Below, piece by piece: positions 26,023-34,852 of a DNA stretch of 59,097 bases (position 1 is its first letter; every line of letters starts with the position of its first letter). The stretch lies in the NCBI GenBank assembly GCA_963169875.1, contig CAUJEL010000099.1:1-59097 (forward strand), read 5' to 3'. Source of the stretch: Candidatus Zhuqueibacterota bacterium. Its GTDB lineage: Bacteria > Zhuqueibacterota > Zhuqueibacteria > Residuimicrobiales > Residuimicrobiaceae. The position numbers and the translations under genes were made by a program. Below the pieces are notes generated by a model that was not told the origin of the DNA, did no database searches, and saw nothing but the letters and a program-made list of their open reading frames with translations.

Positions 26023-28410
26023 TTAGCGGATGAGTAACATTTTAATGGATGCAAGGCGCTTTTGCCCTGTCAGGCATGCATAATAAACGCCTGAGGGAAG
26101 CGGCTGGCCGCTTTCGTTGCGGCCAGTCCATGACAGGCTCGTCCACCCTGCTGCTGTGAATGGCAGCGCCCTGTGCGTCACCGCGCAGCCCTGTATATTG
26201 TAAATAATGAGATTAAGTTGCTGATTTTGATCGGATTCAGGGATGAATAGATCAATTTTTGTCGATCCGTTGAATGGATTTGGATAATTCTGCCGCAGCA
26301 CAAACTGGTTCGGCGTGCTTTTGAGAGCTGTCAAGTTAATCGCACTGATAATGTCTCCCTGTCCGCCGGACTCTTTATATCGAGCCGCAAATTCCTGCAG
26401 ATAGAAATTGCTCACTCTGCGGCTGTGAATGATCAGGGTGTTTTCATCGTTCACCGTATTGGCCGCGTTGCTCCAGTTGTGCGATCCCGTAACCACCAAC
26501 GGATCCGAATCCGCGCATGCGGCATCCACCAGCAGATATTTATGATGCAGCAGATCGCCAAGGACGTCGAGATGCACATCTGCAGCCGGTATCCATGCAG
26601 TCGAACCGCCGCCCGCCATGGATGTATACTCACTGGCGGAATTATTCATGGCATCTTCCTTATCGAATACGCCGCGAAGTGAGAGATTCGGTTCCTGCAG
26701 CCGCCTCGTGCGCAAGGCCCTGGCCAGATTATCCTGGGTGAATGTAAGGATACAAAAAGAGAGATCATGGTCAGCGCTCTTTATGGCATCGACGATGTGT
26801 TCTTCGGTATTATCGGACGGACTCATATATTGTTCGATCAATACACCGCCGATATTAAAACGATGGGGTGTATTGTCGGTTTTTCTGGATCCGAATTTGG
26901 CGTTCGCAGGGTTGGGGGTTTCCGTATCGCTTCCCCACATCTCGTTGAACTCGATGGTATAGGCCGCGCACAGGCTTTCATCCTGGATGAGCAGCATATT
27001 TTCACCATTTCCTGTGGCACCCGCGTAGGTGGCATTTGCGGATCCGGTCCATAAATAGTCGTCAGATCCTTCACGGCGATCGCGATGATCGATAATGACA
27101 AATTTATTATGGCTCGCAGCGCTTCCATCGTTGTCGCCGAATTTGTCACTGATAACAGGGATGCCTGCATTCCTGAGCCGGTCAATATCTTTATTGCCCC
27201 CGGATAGTGCCTGGTCGTCGCAGATGAAGCGAACCCAGACACCGCGATTGTGCGCATTGATCAGGGCGGTGGCAATATTATCGTGCGTGAAGGAATAATA
27301 CTGCACATCGAGCGAATATTTTGCTCTGTCGATGCGCTCGATGATTGTTTTGGAGAGGTCCACTTTTGCTTTTGAGGCTTCTCTCCAGGCGTAGGCAGGA
27401 TCGACTGTCTGGTTGAAATAGACCTGGATGGTGCCGGAGGATCGCTCGGAACTGGTCATGAAGATGAGTTCTTTAGAGACAGCCGTTCCCGCGTCGTCGC
27501 AGGAATAGGCGCGGCCGCGGTATAGCGTGACGGGTTCGAGGTTGCGCAGGGTGATAGCGTGATCAGACACCCGGCTTGAATCCCCCACGGCCGGTAGTTC
27601 GTGCGCGGATGTCAGGCCAAATTTGAAGATGGAAGTGGCAGGTTTGTCGGTTCGCCATTTAATCGTGATTTGCCGGGGTTCAATGATCGCTTCATAGGGC
27701 TGCTCCACCAGGAGCGGTCCGCTGTTGCTGATAAAATCCTCTGCAAATCGCGGACATATTTGATAACCACTTTTTACAGGAGGCCTTGTGGTCATATCCA
27801 CCTGCCGAACTACGCCCATGATATCAAATCTGCCGTTGGGTGGTGCCGGTAAGGACGCTTCAGGATTGCTGTAGAGAATCGCGGTTGCGGTGGAGTCCGA
27901 AATGGTATAATAGTCGCCATTCACCATTTGGACAGTCACATCGTTGATGCGTACGAGCCTGCTCTCATTGGGTTCAGAATTATCGGCGTAAAAACTGTTG
28001 GCCAGTTCATGACAGGTAATAGTTACAGGCGCAGGCATTGTATCATTGTCAGCAATCAGAAACCAATCGGTGGGATCTTTAATCTTGGTATGCCCGTAAA
28101 GCTGGGTGATGGTGCCAGTCACTCTGACGCGTTGGCCGAGTCGAACCGGTTGCGGAAAGGTGCTGTTGGTTATGATGTTGATGCCACCTGTGTGATCCTG
28201 GATGTAGACGTCCACAGCAGCGCTGTTAAAAATAAAGCGGGGGACTGTAACAGTGCCCTCAACTGTCACAGGTGTACCAATTCTGTAGGGTGCTGCCGGC
28301 CGTCCCGCGGCGTCATTCTGATGCAGATTGATAATGTCAGTTGCAAAAGTCTGGCAACATACTGTGATGATCGTGATGAAAATATCCGGCAAAAAAAGCT
28401 TAAAATTCAC
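26023..28410 (-). CDS. Secreted phospholipase D-like nuclease with type IX secretion style tail
   Basis: 795 residues. A signal peptide (1-24) is followed by OB-fold-like nucleic-acid-binding domains (about 25-215) and a fibronectin/purple-phosphatase-like domain (about 232-320). Two phospholipase D HKD motifs follow: H434-x-K436-x4-D441 with G-S-A-N after it, and H622-x-K624-x4-D629 with G-S-H-N after it. The tail begins near 700 with N-Y-P-N-P-F-N (708-714) and ends I-K-M-L-L-I-R, the pattern of Por-type sorting domains in FCB bacteria. A secreted or surface nuclease is more likely than a lipase, because of the OB folds. It follows a lipoprotein gene by 30 bases. Confidence 0.88.
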   Translation of the reverse strand: MNFKLFLPDIFITIITVCCQTFATDIINLHQNDAAGRPAAPYRIGTPVTVEGTVTVPRFIFNSAAVDVYIQDHTGGINIITNSTFPQPVRLGQRVRVTGTITQLYGHTKIKDPTDWFLIADNDTMPAPVTITCHELANSFYADNSEPNESRLVRINDVTVQMVNGDYYTISDSTATAILYSNPEASLPAPPNGRFDIMGVVRQVDMTTRPPVKSGYQICPRFAEDFISNSGPLLVEQPYEAIIEPRQITIKWRTDKPATSIFKFGLTSAHELPAVGDSSRVSDHAITLRNLEPVTLYRGRAYSCDDAGTAVSKELIFMTSSERSSGTIQVYFNQTVDPAYAWREASKAKVDLSKTIIERIDRAKYSLDVQYYSFTHDNIATALINAHNRGVWVRFICDDQALSGGNKDIDRLRNAGIPVISDKFGDNDGSAASHNKFVIIDHRDRREGSDDYLWTGSANATYAGATGNGENMLLIQDESLCAAYTIEFNEMWGSDTETPNPANAKFGSRKTDNTPHRFNIGGVLIEQYMSPSDNTEEHIVDAIKSADHDLSFCILTFTQDNLARALRTRRLQEPNLSLRGVFDKEDAMNNSASEYTSMAGGGSTAWIPAADVHLDVLGDLLHHKYLLVDAACADSDPLVVTGSHNWSNAANTVNDENTLIIHSRRVSNFYLQEFAARYKESGGQGDIISAINLTALKSTPNQFVLRQNYPNPFNGSTKIDLFIPESDQNQQLNLIIYNIQGCAVTHRALPFTAAGWTSLSWTGRNESGQPLPSGVYYACLTGQKRLASIKMLLIR

Positions 28411-28440
28411 AAAGCACCTGATTCTTGGTAGATGCGCTGA

Positions 28441-29031
28441 TCAGAGACGACGCGCATACGTTGCATGCGCGACAAAATTGACGCTGAGCAACAGCTCATC
28501 GTGCGGCAACTGCGGAAACCAGGATTCGTCCTGTAACTGACACCAATCCCGGGCGGACAACTGCTGGTTCGTTTGATCCAGCTGATGGTAACCTGGCCAA
28601 CGCTGCAGTGCATCGGGCCATGCGCCTGAATAGGATATCTCAATGAAATCAGGCTCCATATAGGGCGGCAAGTCGATGGCGTACCAGTGATCCTCTCTGA
28701 GTCTGCGGTAGAGAGCAGAATCTTCCGGTGCCTGCTGGTGCGATTGCGGTGGTTGCGATAATTTGCACGCCAATTTGAGATGGCCAGCCATGACGTCATG
28801 GAGGCTTAAATCACGATGGAGCGAGAAGTAGAGCTGCTGTGTTTTTTTATGATAGTGAATCTTGACGGTATCAACAGCCAGAAAACTGGCCGCATCAGGC
28901 CGGACTTGCAAACAGATACGGTGCGAAGTTGCCGAGAATGAAGCTGGTGCGGCATGCTTGCTGCAGGTCGTCAGCAATCCCAGCCAAAGCAGGACTGCCA
29001 ATCCTTGTGCCAGGCGATAAAGTAGCGACAT
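28441..29031 (-). CDS. Hypothetical lipoprotein
   Basis: 196 residues with a lipoprotein-like signal: M-S-L-L-Y-R then a hydrophobic stretch ending L-L-T-T-C at about residue 23, the presumed lipidated Cys. The mature part has beta-rich segments such as V-K-I-H-Y-H-K-K-T-Q-Q-L-Y-F-S-L-H and no recognised domain. It lies 30 bases upstream of the secreted PLD-like gene on the same strand, so the two are probably co-expressed at the cell envelope. Function unknown. Confidence 0.65.
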   Translation of the reverse strand: MSLLYRLAQGLAVLLWLGLLTTCSKHAAPASFSATSHRICLQVRPDAASFLAVDTVKIHYHKKTQQLYFSLHRDLSLHDVMAGHLKLACKLSQPPQSHQQAPEDSALYRRLREDHWYAIDLPPYMEPDFIEISYSGAWPDALQRWPGYHQLDQTNQQLSARDWCQLQDESWFPQLPHDELLLSVNFVAHATYARRL

Positions 29032-29140
29032 AAACTCCGCCCATAAAAAGTGCCACTGATTTCACAAATAAATATAGTGATAAGAGCCCTATTTGTCAAC
29101 CACAAATTACTGGCAAAAAAGACTTGCTTATCAGGATCGG

Positions 29141-29160
29141 GTATTGTAAATTAATACAAT
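29141..29160. promoter_or_regulatory. Candidate repressor operator/promoter of the iron-uptake operon
   Basis: An inverted repeat, ATTGTA (29143-29148) and TACAAT (29155-29160) around AATTAA, lies 42 bases before the chosen repressor start. A possible -10 box TAAATT (29147-29152) sits inside it, 17 bases after TTGCTT (29124-29129). The placement fits autoregulation by the DtxR-type protein. The sequence does not match a named consensus that I can recall. Confidence 0.4.
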
Positions 29161-29202
29161 TTAACAATGTTTAATTCATTTAACTTTTGGATGTCAATAA
29201 CC

Positions 29203-29715
29203 ATGCTTCATGAATATGATCTGCTCACACAGGAATATATTGAAGTGATCAGTGAGCTTGAAGCAAAGAATCGTGTTGCGCGCGTCAAAGATATTGCGGA
29301 AGCGCGCCAGGTTTCAAGTTCAAATGTTTCCATCGCCTTGAACAACCTTGCAAAAAAAGATCTGATCACCCATGAGCAATATGGGCATGTTCTGTTAACC
29401 GCTCAAGGGCGGAAATTAGCCCGCGATTTAGCCCGGCGGCATCAGGCCATAAAGTTATTCCTGATTCAAATACTTGGCATTGATCCACAGCTTGCAGAAA
29501 TAGACGCGTGCAAAATAGAGCATGTCATGAGTCCAGCCAGCTTGGACGCATTGCACGCCTTTTTGCAGTTTGTGGCTAGCTGTCCCAGAAAACCGCAGCG
29601 GCAAGATGTATTGTTCACTTCCTGCAGCCGTTTCAACGACAGAGGACATGGTTGTGACAGCTGTTTGACCGATCAGCCCCCCTCCTCACCACTAGCGGAA
29701 AGTAATTCAGAATGA
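29203..29715 (+). CDS. DtxR/MntR-family metal-dependent repressor
   Basis: 170 residues from the chosen start M-L-H-E-Y-D-L-L-T-Q-E-Y-I-E-V-I; the frame extends to an ATG at 29167 and has another at 29191, but those N-termini do not look like the family. A winged-helix DNA-binding domain spans about 5-65 with V-S-S-S-N-V-S-I-A-L-N-N-L as recognition helix. The dimerisation/metal domain has R-R-H-Q-A-I-K-L-F and E-x-D-A-C-K-I-E-H. The tail adds three Cys (C-x-S-R and C-D-S-C). It should repress the downstream feo genes when iron or manganese is plentiful. It overlaps feoA by ATGA. Confidence 0.85.
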   Translation: MLHEYDLLTQEYIEVISELEAKNRVARVKDIAEARQVSSSNVSIALNNLAKKDLITHEQYGHVLLTAQGRKLARDLARRHQAIKLFLIQILGIDPQLAEIDACKIEHVMSPASLDALHAFLQFVASCPRKPQRQDVLFTSCSRFNDRGHGCDSCLTDQPPSSPLAESNSE

Positions 29716-29996
29716 ATCCATCAACGCAAACGGATCTTCTCTCCGGAACAGCCCTTTTTAAACTTCACAGCGGACAGTGTGGAATCATATTGGATTTCAA
29801 TGGAGGCCGGCAGATGCGACAATCCTTGAACCAGGTTGGTATCCACATAGGAGATCCATTCACTGTCGTCCGCGGCGCACACCTCGGCGGTCCAATGATC
29901 ATACAGATCAATTCTGCCCAAATTGCATTGGGCCGTGGCATGGCTGAAAAAATCATCGTGAAACTATCCGCTGCAAATCTGCCTGTGCAACATTGA
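29712..29996 (+). CDS. feoA: Ferrous iron transport protein A
   Basis: 94 residues of SH3-like FeoA fold, with G-I-H-I-G-D-P-F-T-V-V in the middle and A-L-G-R-G-M-A-E-K-I near the end, the usual FeoA closing strand. FeoA is a small cytosolic partner of FeoB. Its start overlaps the repressor stop by four bases, and feoB begins nine bases after its stop. This is a coupled operon of repressor, feoA and feoB. Confidence 0.9.
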   Translation: MNPSTQTDLLSGTALFKLHSGQCGIILDFNGGRQMRQSLNQVGIHIGDPFTVVRGAHLGGPMIIQINSAQIALGRGMAEKIIVKLSAANLPVQH

Positions 29997-30005
29997 CCCG
30001 GTACT

Positions 30006-31952
30006 ATGGAACTCGATAAAAATAAAACTACTACACCAGAGATCGTCCTGGTCGGACAACCCAATTGCGGCAAGAGCACCATATTCAATCAAGTAGCCGG
30101 CTATCGCTCCATTGCCACCAATTTCTCAGGGGCCACGGTTGCGTTTACCAGCAGTCTGATCACAAATTCCGGGCGAACTTTTGAACTGGTTGATCTGCCC
30201 GGTATTTACTCTTTTCTTGGCATGGATGCTGCATCCAGAGAATGCAAAGAATTTTTAAACACTCATCCTTCTGCCTTGATCATTAATGTCGTGGACGCTT
30301 CCCTGCTCAGCCGCAGTCTTGAATTAACGCTGCAGCTCATAGAACTCGGCCGCCCCATGGTGATGTGTTTGAATATGATGGACGAGGCCGAGCGCAAGGG
30401 CGCAGTGATCGATGCGGGTAAGCTATCGACGCTTCTCAGCGTTCCTGTAATTCCGACGATTGCAGCTAAAGGCAGCGGCATCGACAAGCTATTTCAGAGC
30501 GCCCTGGAGATAATCACTCATCCTGCCAGGCCAATAGCACCGAAAATGAGCCGGCATGTGGAGGAAGCGGTTAAAGCTGTCAGCGCCAGATTGTCCGAGG
30601 ATAACCGGCACGAAATCAATGATCACAGACTTTGGGCCATCAGGCTGCTGGAGGATCAACCTGATTTCGCGGCGCCATTGAACCATCACAATCGTAATCT
30701 GTTGTCTGTCATTAAGCATTGGCAAAATAAACTGGAAAAAGATCATGGTCAGAGTGCGGATAGCGTCATAGCCGCGGAACGACATGCGCTTTCCATGCAT
30801 CTCGCGGAACAGGTCAGCACCGTCAGACACCCGATTCGAAGCTGGCGTTCGCAAGTGGATAAATTCATCATGCATCCGATAGCTGGTTATCTGATCCTGA
30901 TCACGGTGTTGTATTCATTTTTTGTTGTCATCTTCAAGCTGGGTGCTTTTCTGGAACAACCTGTTCTGGAATTGTTTTCCGCGGGAACGGTCTATATAGA
31001 AACTGTCATGGGAAACGATTCTCTTTTGGCGCACAGCATAATCGGGATTATTCAGGGGTTGGCTGGGGGGACTGCCATTGTTTTGCCCTACCTCCTGCCC
31101 TTTTTAATGGCCATGGCATTTCTGGAAGATATCGGTTATCTGCCAAGAATCGCTTTTCTGATGGACAATTTTATGCATCGCATTGGCTTGCACGGAACAG
31201 CCGTCATTCCCGGCATTTTGGGATATGGATGCACCGTGCCGGCTGTCATGGCCACGCGAATCCTCCCCAGCGCGCGCGACCGCTTTATCGCTGCTGTTGC
31301 CGCGCTTCTGGTACCCTGTTCAGCCAGAATGACGATCATACTGGGACTGGTTGGCTTTTATCTGGGCGGCAAAATGGCGTTTGCGATCTATCTATTCAAT
31401 ATCGTGGTCATCACACTGGTTGGAACGTTACTTGCCCGCCTCATGCCCTCTGATTCGCCCGGCATGATTCTGGAGATCCCCCCCTATCAACGTCCTAGAT
31501 TGAAGGCCTTAGTGGCAAAAACCTGGCTGCGCAGCAAGGATTTCCTGCTTTTTGCATGGCCTATTCTGATCGTTGGCAGCCTGGTACTCAGCCTGTCCGA
31601 AGCCTACCATTGGGATCATACCATTAATGAAATTTTATCGCCGCTGACAAAGTTACTTGATCTCCCGCTGGAGACTGGCACAACGCTGATCTTTGGAATC
31701 CTGCGCAAAGAACTTTCCATGATCATGTTGATGCAGGCATTGGGAACGACGGATGTTGCCTCTGTCATGAGTTCAGTGCAGCTCATCGTATTCACTCTAT
31801 TTGTGGTTTTTTATTTCCCCTGTCTGGCGACGTTTGGTGTATTGAGCCGGGAATTGGGGTGGGGCCGGGCTGCAATCGCCTCCATGATAACGCTGATATT
31901 AGCCATTATAATAGGGGTAGGGGCAAGATTCATGCTTCCCCTTTTCATCTAA
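30006..31952 (+). CDS. feoB: Ferrous iron transporter B
   Basis: 648 residues. The N-terminal G domain shows G1 (G-Q-P-N-C-G-K-S-T near 17-25), G3 (D-L-P-G near 64) and G4 (N-M-M-D near 122). A GDI-like helical segment extends to about 270. The C-terminal membrane domain has two Gate repeats, with the conserved P-C-S-A-R region near 437. The length is shorter than the 750-plus residues of Escherichia coli FeoB but within range for the family. It imports Fe(II) across the inner membrane with FeoA. The TonB-dependent receptor gene starts 27 bases later. Confidence 0.95.
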   Translation: MELDKNKTTTPEIVLVGQPNCGKSTIFNQVAGYRSIATNFSGATVAFTSSLITNSGRTFELVDLPGIYSFLGMDAASRECKEFLNTHPSALIINVVDASLLSRSLELTLQLIELGRPMVMCLNMMDEAERKGAVIDAGKLSTLLSVPVIPTIAAKGSGIDKLFQSALEIITHPARPIAPKMSRHVEEAVKAVSARLSEDNRHEINDHRLWAIRLLEDQPDFAAPLNHHNRNLLSVIKHWQNKLEKDHGQSADSVIAAERHALSMHLAEQVSTVRHPIRSWRSQVDKFIMHPIAGYLILITVLYSFFVVIFKLGAFLEQPVLELFSAGTVYIETVMGNDSLLAHSIIGIIQGLAGGTAIVLPYLLPFLMAMAFLEDIGYLPRIAFLMDNFMHRIGLHGTAVIPGILGYGCTVPAVMATRILPSARDRFIAAVAALLVPCSARMTIILGLVGFYLGGKMAFAIYLFNIVVITLVGTLLARLMPSDSPGMILEIPPYQRPRLKALVAKTWLRSKDFLLFAWPILIVGSLVLSLSEAYHWDHTINEILSPLTKLLDLPLETGTTLIFGILRKELSMIMLMQALGTTDVASVMSSVQLIVFTLFVVFYFPCLATFGVLSRELGWGRAAIASMITLILAIIIGVGARFMLPLFI

Positions 31953-31979
31953 GCAACAAATCAAAACAGGAGTCGTGTG

Positions 31980-34361
31980 ATGCTTCGCAGGGTTACAATC
32001 GTATTATTCGTTGCAGTTTCAATCATCTTTGCCCAGAATGGCGCACTGGTGGGTACGGTTCAGGATTCCGAATCCGGGAAAAAACTTGCTGCCGCCAATG
32101 TCTTTATTCAGGATCTGAATCTGGGTACCCATAGCACCAGCGAAGGCCGTTTCAAATTCGATAAAATCAGCCAGGGCAGTCATCGTCTCGTCGTCACTTT
32201 TATCGGCTATAAACCATACACCCGTTCTGTATCCATCGTACCCGACAGCACGATTAATATCACATGCCATTTGATGGCTTCTCCTTTGCCTCTGACGGAC
32301 GTGACCGTGAGTATGCCACGCTATGAGACCACCTTGCGGGAATCGGCCCTGCCCCTGGGGGTCGTGAGTGAAGAAGCCTTGAACGCCAAACCATCTTTGA
32401 CGGTGGCGAACGCACTTGCCAAGGAACCCGGACTGAGCCTGCAACGAGACGGCATTTGGGGCACCGGCATCACCATACGCGGGATGAATCGAAACAGCAT
32501 TGTCACGCTCATGGATGGAAATCGCATCGACACCGCAACAGATTTGATGGCCAGTTTTTCCATGCTCAATATCCAGGATATCGAACGAATCGAGGTCATA
32601 AAGGGAGCGGCATCCTCCTTGTATGGCTCAGGGGCGTTGGGAGGTGTTGTGAACATCATCAGCAAATCTGGCTGGTATCAGGAGCAAACCTATGTGCGCA
32701 CGCGACTGCAAGGCGGTTATCACAGCGCCAACGACAATGCACAGGGATATGCGTCAGTGCTTGCGGGGTCACGTTACTGGTACGGGCAGTTTTCCGTTTC
32801 CAGGCAAAAAGCAGGCGACATGCAGACGCCCTCGGGAGTCATGGAAAACAGTCAGTATCGCGACGATTATATGACGGCACGCGTGGGCATTCGGCCATTT
32901 GTAAATCATGAACTGAAATTCAACTATCAAAAGTATACCGCCCATGATATCGGTATTCCCGGCGGAGCGCCGCTTTTTCCAAATCAGGCGCAGGTGCGCC
33001 ATCCCATTGAGAAGCGCGAGCTTGTGAATGGCGAATATATCGGTCAACATCTGACTCGGCATCTTGCCAGAATTTCACTCAAAGTTTATTCTCAGTATAT
33101 ATTGCGAGATGTTGAAAATATACCTAATCAGGTGTCCAATATTCCGGCGTCAGGGGGGCAACCACCAAGAAGGGTATCAGTTCTTAAAATCAAGCCCGGG
33201 GCTGAGCATGATATCACAGGGGCCCAAATGCAGACAGACTGGCTGCTTTCCCCGCGCAACCTGGTCATTCTCGGTTTCGATGCCTGGGAAAAGAAATACG
33301 ATGGCTATCGCACCAAAGAGACCAGAATAGAGGTACTGGATCCGCTCACCAACGCGGTGAAAAAAACCACTTATAAAACGATCGGCGAACTACCCCTGCC
33401 GGATGCATCCTATCGCAGCATGGGTGTATATCTCCAGAATGAAAATCGCCTTCTCGCCAACAAGTTGCAGGTCAATCTTGGTGGCCGTATCGATCAAATA
33501 GACACACAGAATGATATCGCTTACAATCCCCTCTATGAAATCGTCGATGGCGTGCGCAATGATCAGCCGGCCGGACAGAAGGTATTATGGCAAGCGACGT
33601 CAACCAGGGAGCATTCGTGGAGTGCCAATCTGGGATTGCTTTATCATATCAGCAGTGTCGTTGATGTGACCATGAATTTGGCGCAGGCTTTCCGGGCGCC
33701 CTCACTGGAGGAACGTTATCAATTTATTGACCTGGGGAATCTGGTCAAGGTTGGTGATCCGAATTTGGCAGCAGAAAATGGCCGTTCACTCGATCTCGGA
33801 TTTCGTCTCTGGAACGAACAGGTGCGATTTTCCTGCAATGGCTACTATAACAGGCTCACGGACCTTGTGACAGAAACACCGGGGACCTATGAGGGCCGCA
33901 AGGCCCTATTAAAAGTCAACATCGGCGATGCGGAACTCTATGGCGGTGATATGCGCCTGGATCTGCAACCGTTCCATTACCATGCTTTCTGGCTGCATGC
34001 CTCCTACGTCCACGGGCAAGATCTAGATTTAAAAGTGCCCTTGCCGCAATTGACTCCCTTCAATGGAAGCATCGGCGTACACAGTGAAGGTATTCCCTGG
34101 TTTTCGGTGGATGTGGAAGCCAGCCTGTTCGCCAGACAGGATCGTGTGGCTGCTGGTGAATTGGAGACGCCCGGTTATACTGTCTTCAACGCCTATCTGA
34201 ACAGCAAAGCCGTGACCCTATGGGGCATCAAGATGAATTTGACAGCAGGGGTTGAAAATTTGTTGAATAAAGAATACCGCAACCATTTATCGACCAATCG
34301 CGGTGAAATCAGCGTGGAGCCAGGAAAAAACTTTTTGTTCAACTGGAAAATGGAGAGATAA
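31980..34361 (+). CDS. TonB-dependent outer-membrane receptor, probably for iron
   Basis: 793 residues. ATG at 31980 is preferred over the GTG at 31977 because AGGAG then has seven-base spacing. A signal peptide (1-18) leads to a carboxypeptidase-regulatory-like beta sandwich (about 20-105). The plug domain (about 120-230) includes I-T-I-R-G-M-N-R-N and D-I-E-R-I-E-V-I-K-G-A-A-S-S-L-Y-G. The 22-strand barrel ends E-P-G-K-N-F-L-F-N-W-K-M. It imports a chelated metal across the outer membrane using TonB energy. Its place behind feoAB and the repressor suggests iron; the ligand is inference. Confidence 0.9.
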   Translation: MLRRVTIVLFVAVSIIFAQNGALVGTVQDSESGKKLAAANVFIQDLNLGTHSTSEGRFKFDKISQGSHRLVVTFIGYKPYTRSVSIVPDSTINITCHLMASPLPLTDVTVSMPRYETTLRESALPLGVVSEEALNAKPSLTVANALAKEPGLSLQRDGIWGTGITIRGMNRNSIVTLMDGNRIDTATDLMASFSMLNIQDIERIEVIKGAASSLYGSGALGGVVNIISKSGWYQEQTYVRTRLQGGYHSANDNAQGYASVLAGSRYWYGQFSVSRQKAGDMQTPSGVMENSQYRDDYMTARVGIRPFVNHELKFNYQKYTAHDIGIPGGAPLFPNQAQVRHPIEKRELVNGEYIGQHLTRHLARISLKVYSQYILRDVENIPNQVSNIPASGGQPPRRVSVLKIKPGAEHDITGAQMQTDWLLSPRNLVILGFDAWEKKYDGYRTKETRIEVLDPLTNAVKKTTYKTIGELPLPDASYRSMGVYLQNENRLLANKLQVNLGGRIDQIDTQNDIAYNPLYEIVDGVRNDQPAGQKVLWQATSTREHSWSANLGLLYHISSVVDVTMNLAQAFRAPSLEERYQFIDLGNLVKVGDPNLAAENGRSLDLGFRLWNEQVRFSCNGYYNRLTDLVTETPGTYEGRKALLKVNIGDAELYGGDMRLDLQPFHYHAFWLHASYVHGQDLDLKVPLPQLTPFNGSIGVHSEGIPWFSVDVEASLFARQDRVAAGELETPGYTVFNAYLNSKAVTLWGIKMNLTAGVENLLNKEYRNHLSTNRGEISVEPGKNFLFNWKMER

Positions 34362-34402
34362 AAAAAAGCTGCCAGATCATCAGATCCGGCAGCTTTTTTT
34401 TA
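34361..34402. terminator. Bidirectional terminator between the receptor gene and the DUF6132-like gene
   Basis: A run of A plus GCTGCC (34368-34373) pairs with GGCAGC (34388-34393), with GATC/GATC inside the hairpin and eight T residues after it. It serves both convergent operons. Confidence 0.9.
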
Positions 34403-34591
34403 CGATTTCTTGTCCTGTTTGCTTCCAGGCATGGTGAATAACAATCCTATGATCATCCCATAGCCTGTAGATATATAGGGATTGCTGGTAAGGGGACAGG
34501 CACCGCTTTGACAGCCGATAAAATAGTAATAAGCAAAACCGGCTGCAGCACCCAGAGCGATACCGGCTGCAATACGAATTGGTTTCTTCAA
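34400..34591 (-). CDS. Small DUF6132-like membrane protein
   Basis: 63 residues. A glycine-zipper-like helix (I-A-A-G-I-A-L-G-A-A-A-G) leads into Y-Y-Y-F-I-G-C-Q-S-G-A-C-P-L-T-S-N-P-Y-I. A second hydrophobic segment G-M-I-I-G-L-L-F-T-M follows. The C-x3-A-C-P-x-T-S-N-P pattern is what I know from DUF6132-type proteins; the two Cys may be redox-active or bind metal. The start is TTG at 34591 with GGAG correctly spaced. It is the last gene of a minus-strand group with the FmdB-like protein and the candidate selenoprotein. Function unknown. Confidence 0.8.
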   Translation of the reverse strand: MKKPIRIAAGIALGAAAGFAYYYFIGCQSGACPLTSNPYISTGYGMIIGLLFTMPGSKQDKKS

Positions 34592-34639
34592 AAAAATCTC
34601 CTTTCAACTAAGCACAGGCCACCGGCCTGATCATGCGCC

Positions 34640-34852
34640 TCAAGTAAAACCGCCGTGGCTGCCGCATCCGCCGTTGCCCGCGATGCTCCCCGTGGAATGA
34701 TCAAAACCCGAAGCGGCAAAAGCGGAAAATAATTTTTCGGGCTTTTCAGCCCCGCAAACCGGGCATTGCAAATTCGAGCCGTCCGCTCCCACGCGTTGAA
34801 ATGCATCGAAAACATGACTGCACTTTACACAGCGATATTCATAAATCGGCAT
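34640..34852 (-). CDS. FmdB-family zinc-ribbon protein
   Basis: 70 residues opening M-P-I-Y-E-Y-R-C, the FmdB hallmark, with Cys pairs C-V-K-C (residues 8 and 11) and C-P-V-C near 30 forming a single zinc ribbon. The tail is glycine-rich (G-N-G-G-C-G-S-H-G-G-F-T). FmdB-type proteins are called putative regulators, but their role is largely unproven. Its ATG overlaps the TAA of the upstream gene in TAATG, so it is translationally coupled to the candidate selenoprotein. That overlap is one reason to believe the upstream frame is read through its TGA. Confidence 0.88.
   Translation of the reverse strand: MPIYEYRCVKCSHVFDAFQRVGADGSNLQCPVCGAEKPEKLFSAFAASGFDHSTGSIAGNGGCGSHGGFT

Noticed and set aside
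25038-26033. Plus-strand open frame of 331 codons
   Set aside because: Antisense to tdh, whose zinc and NAD motifs are intact; the plus frame shows no domain.
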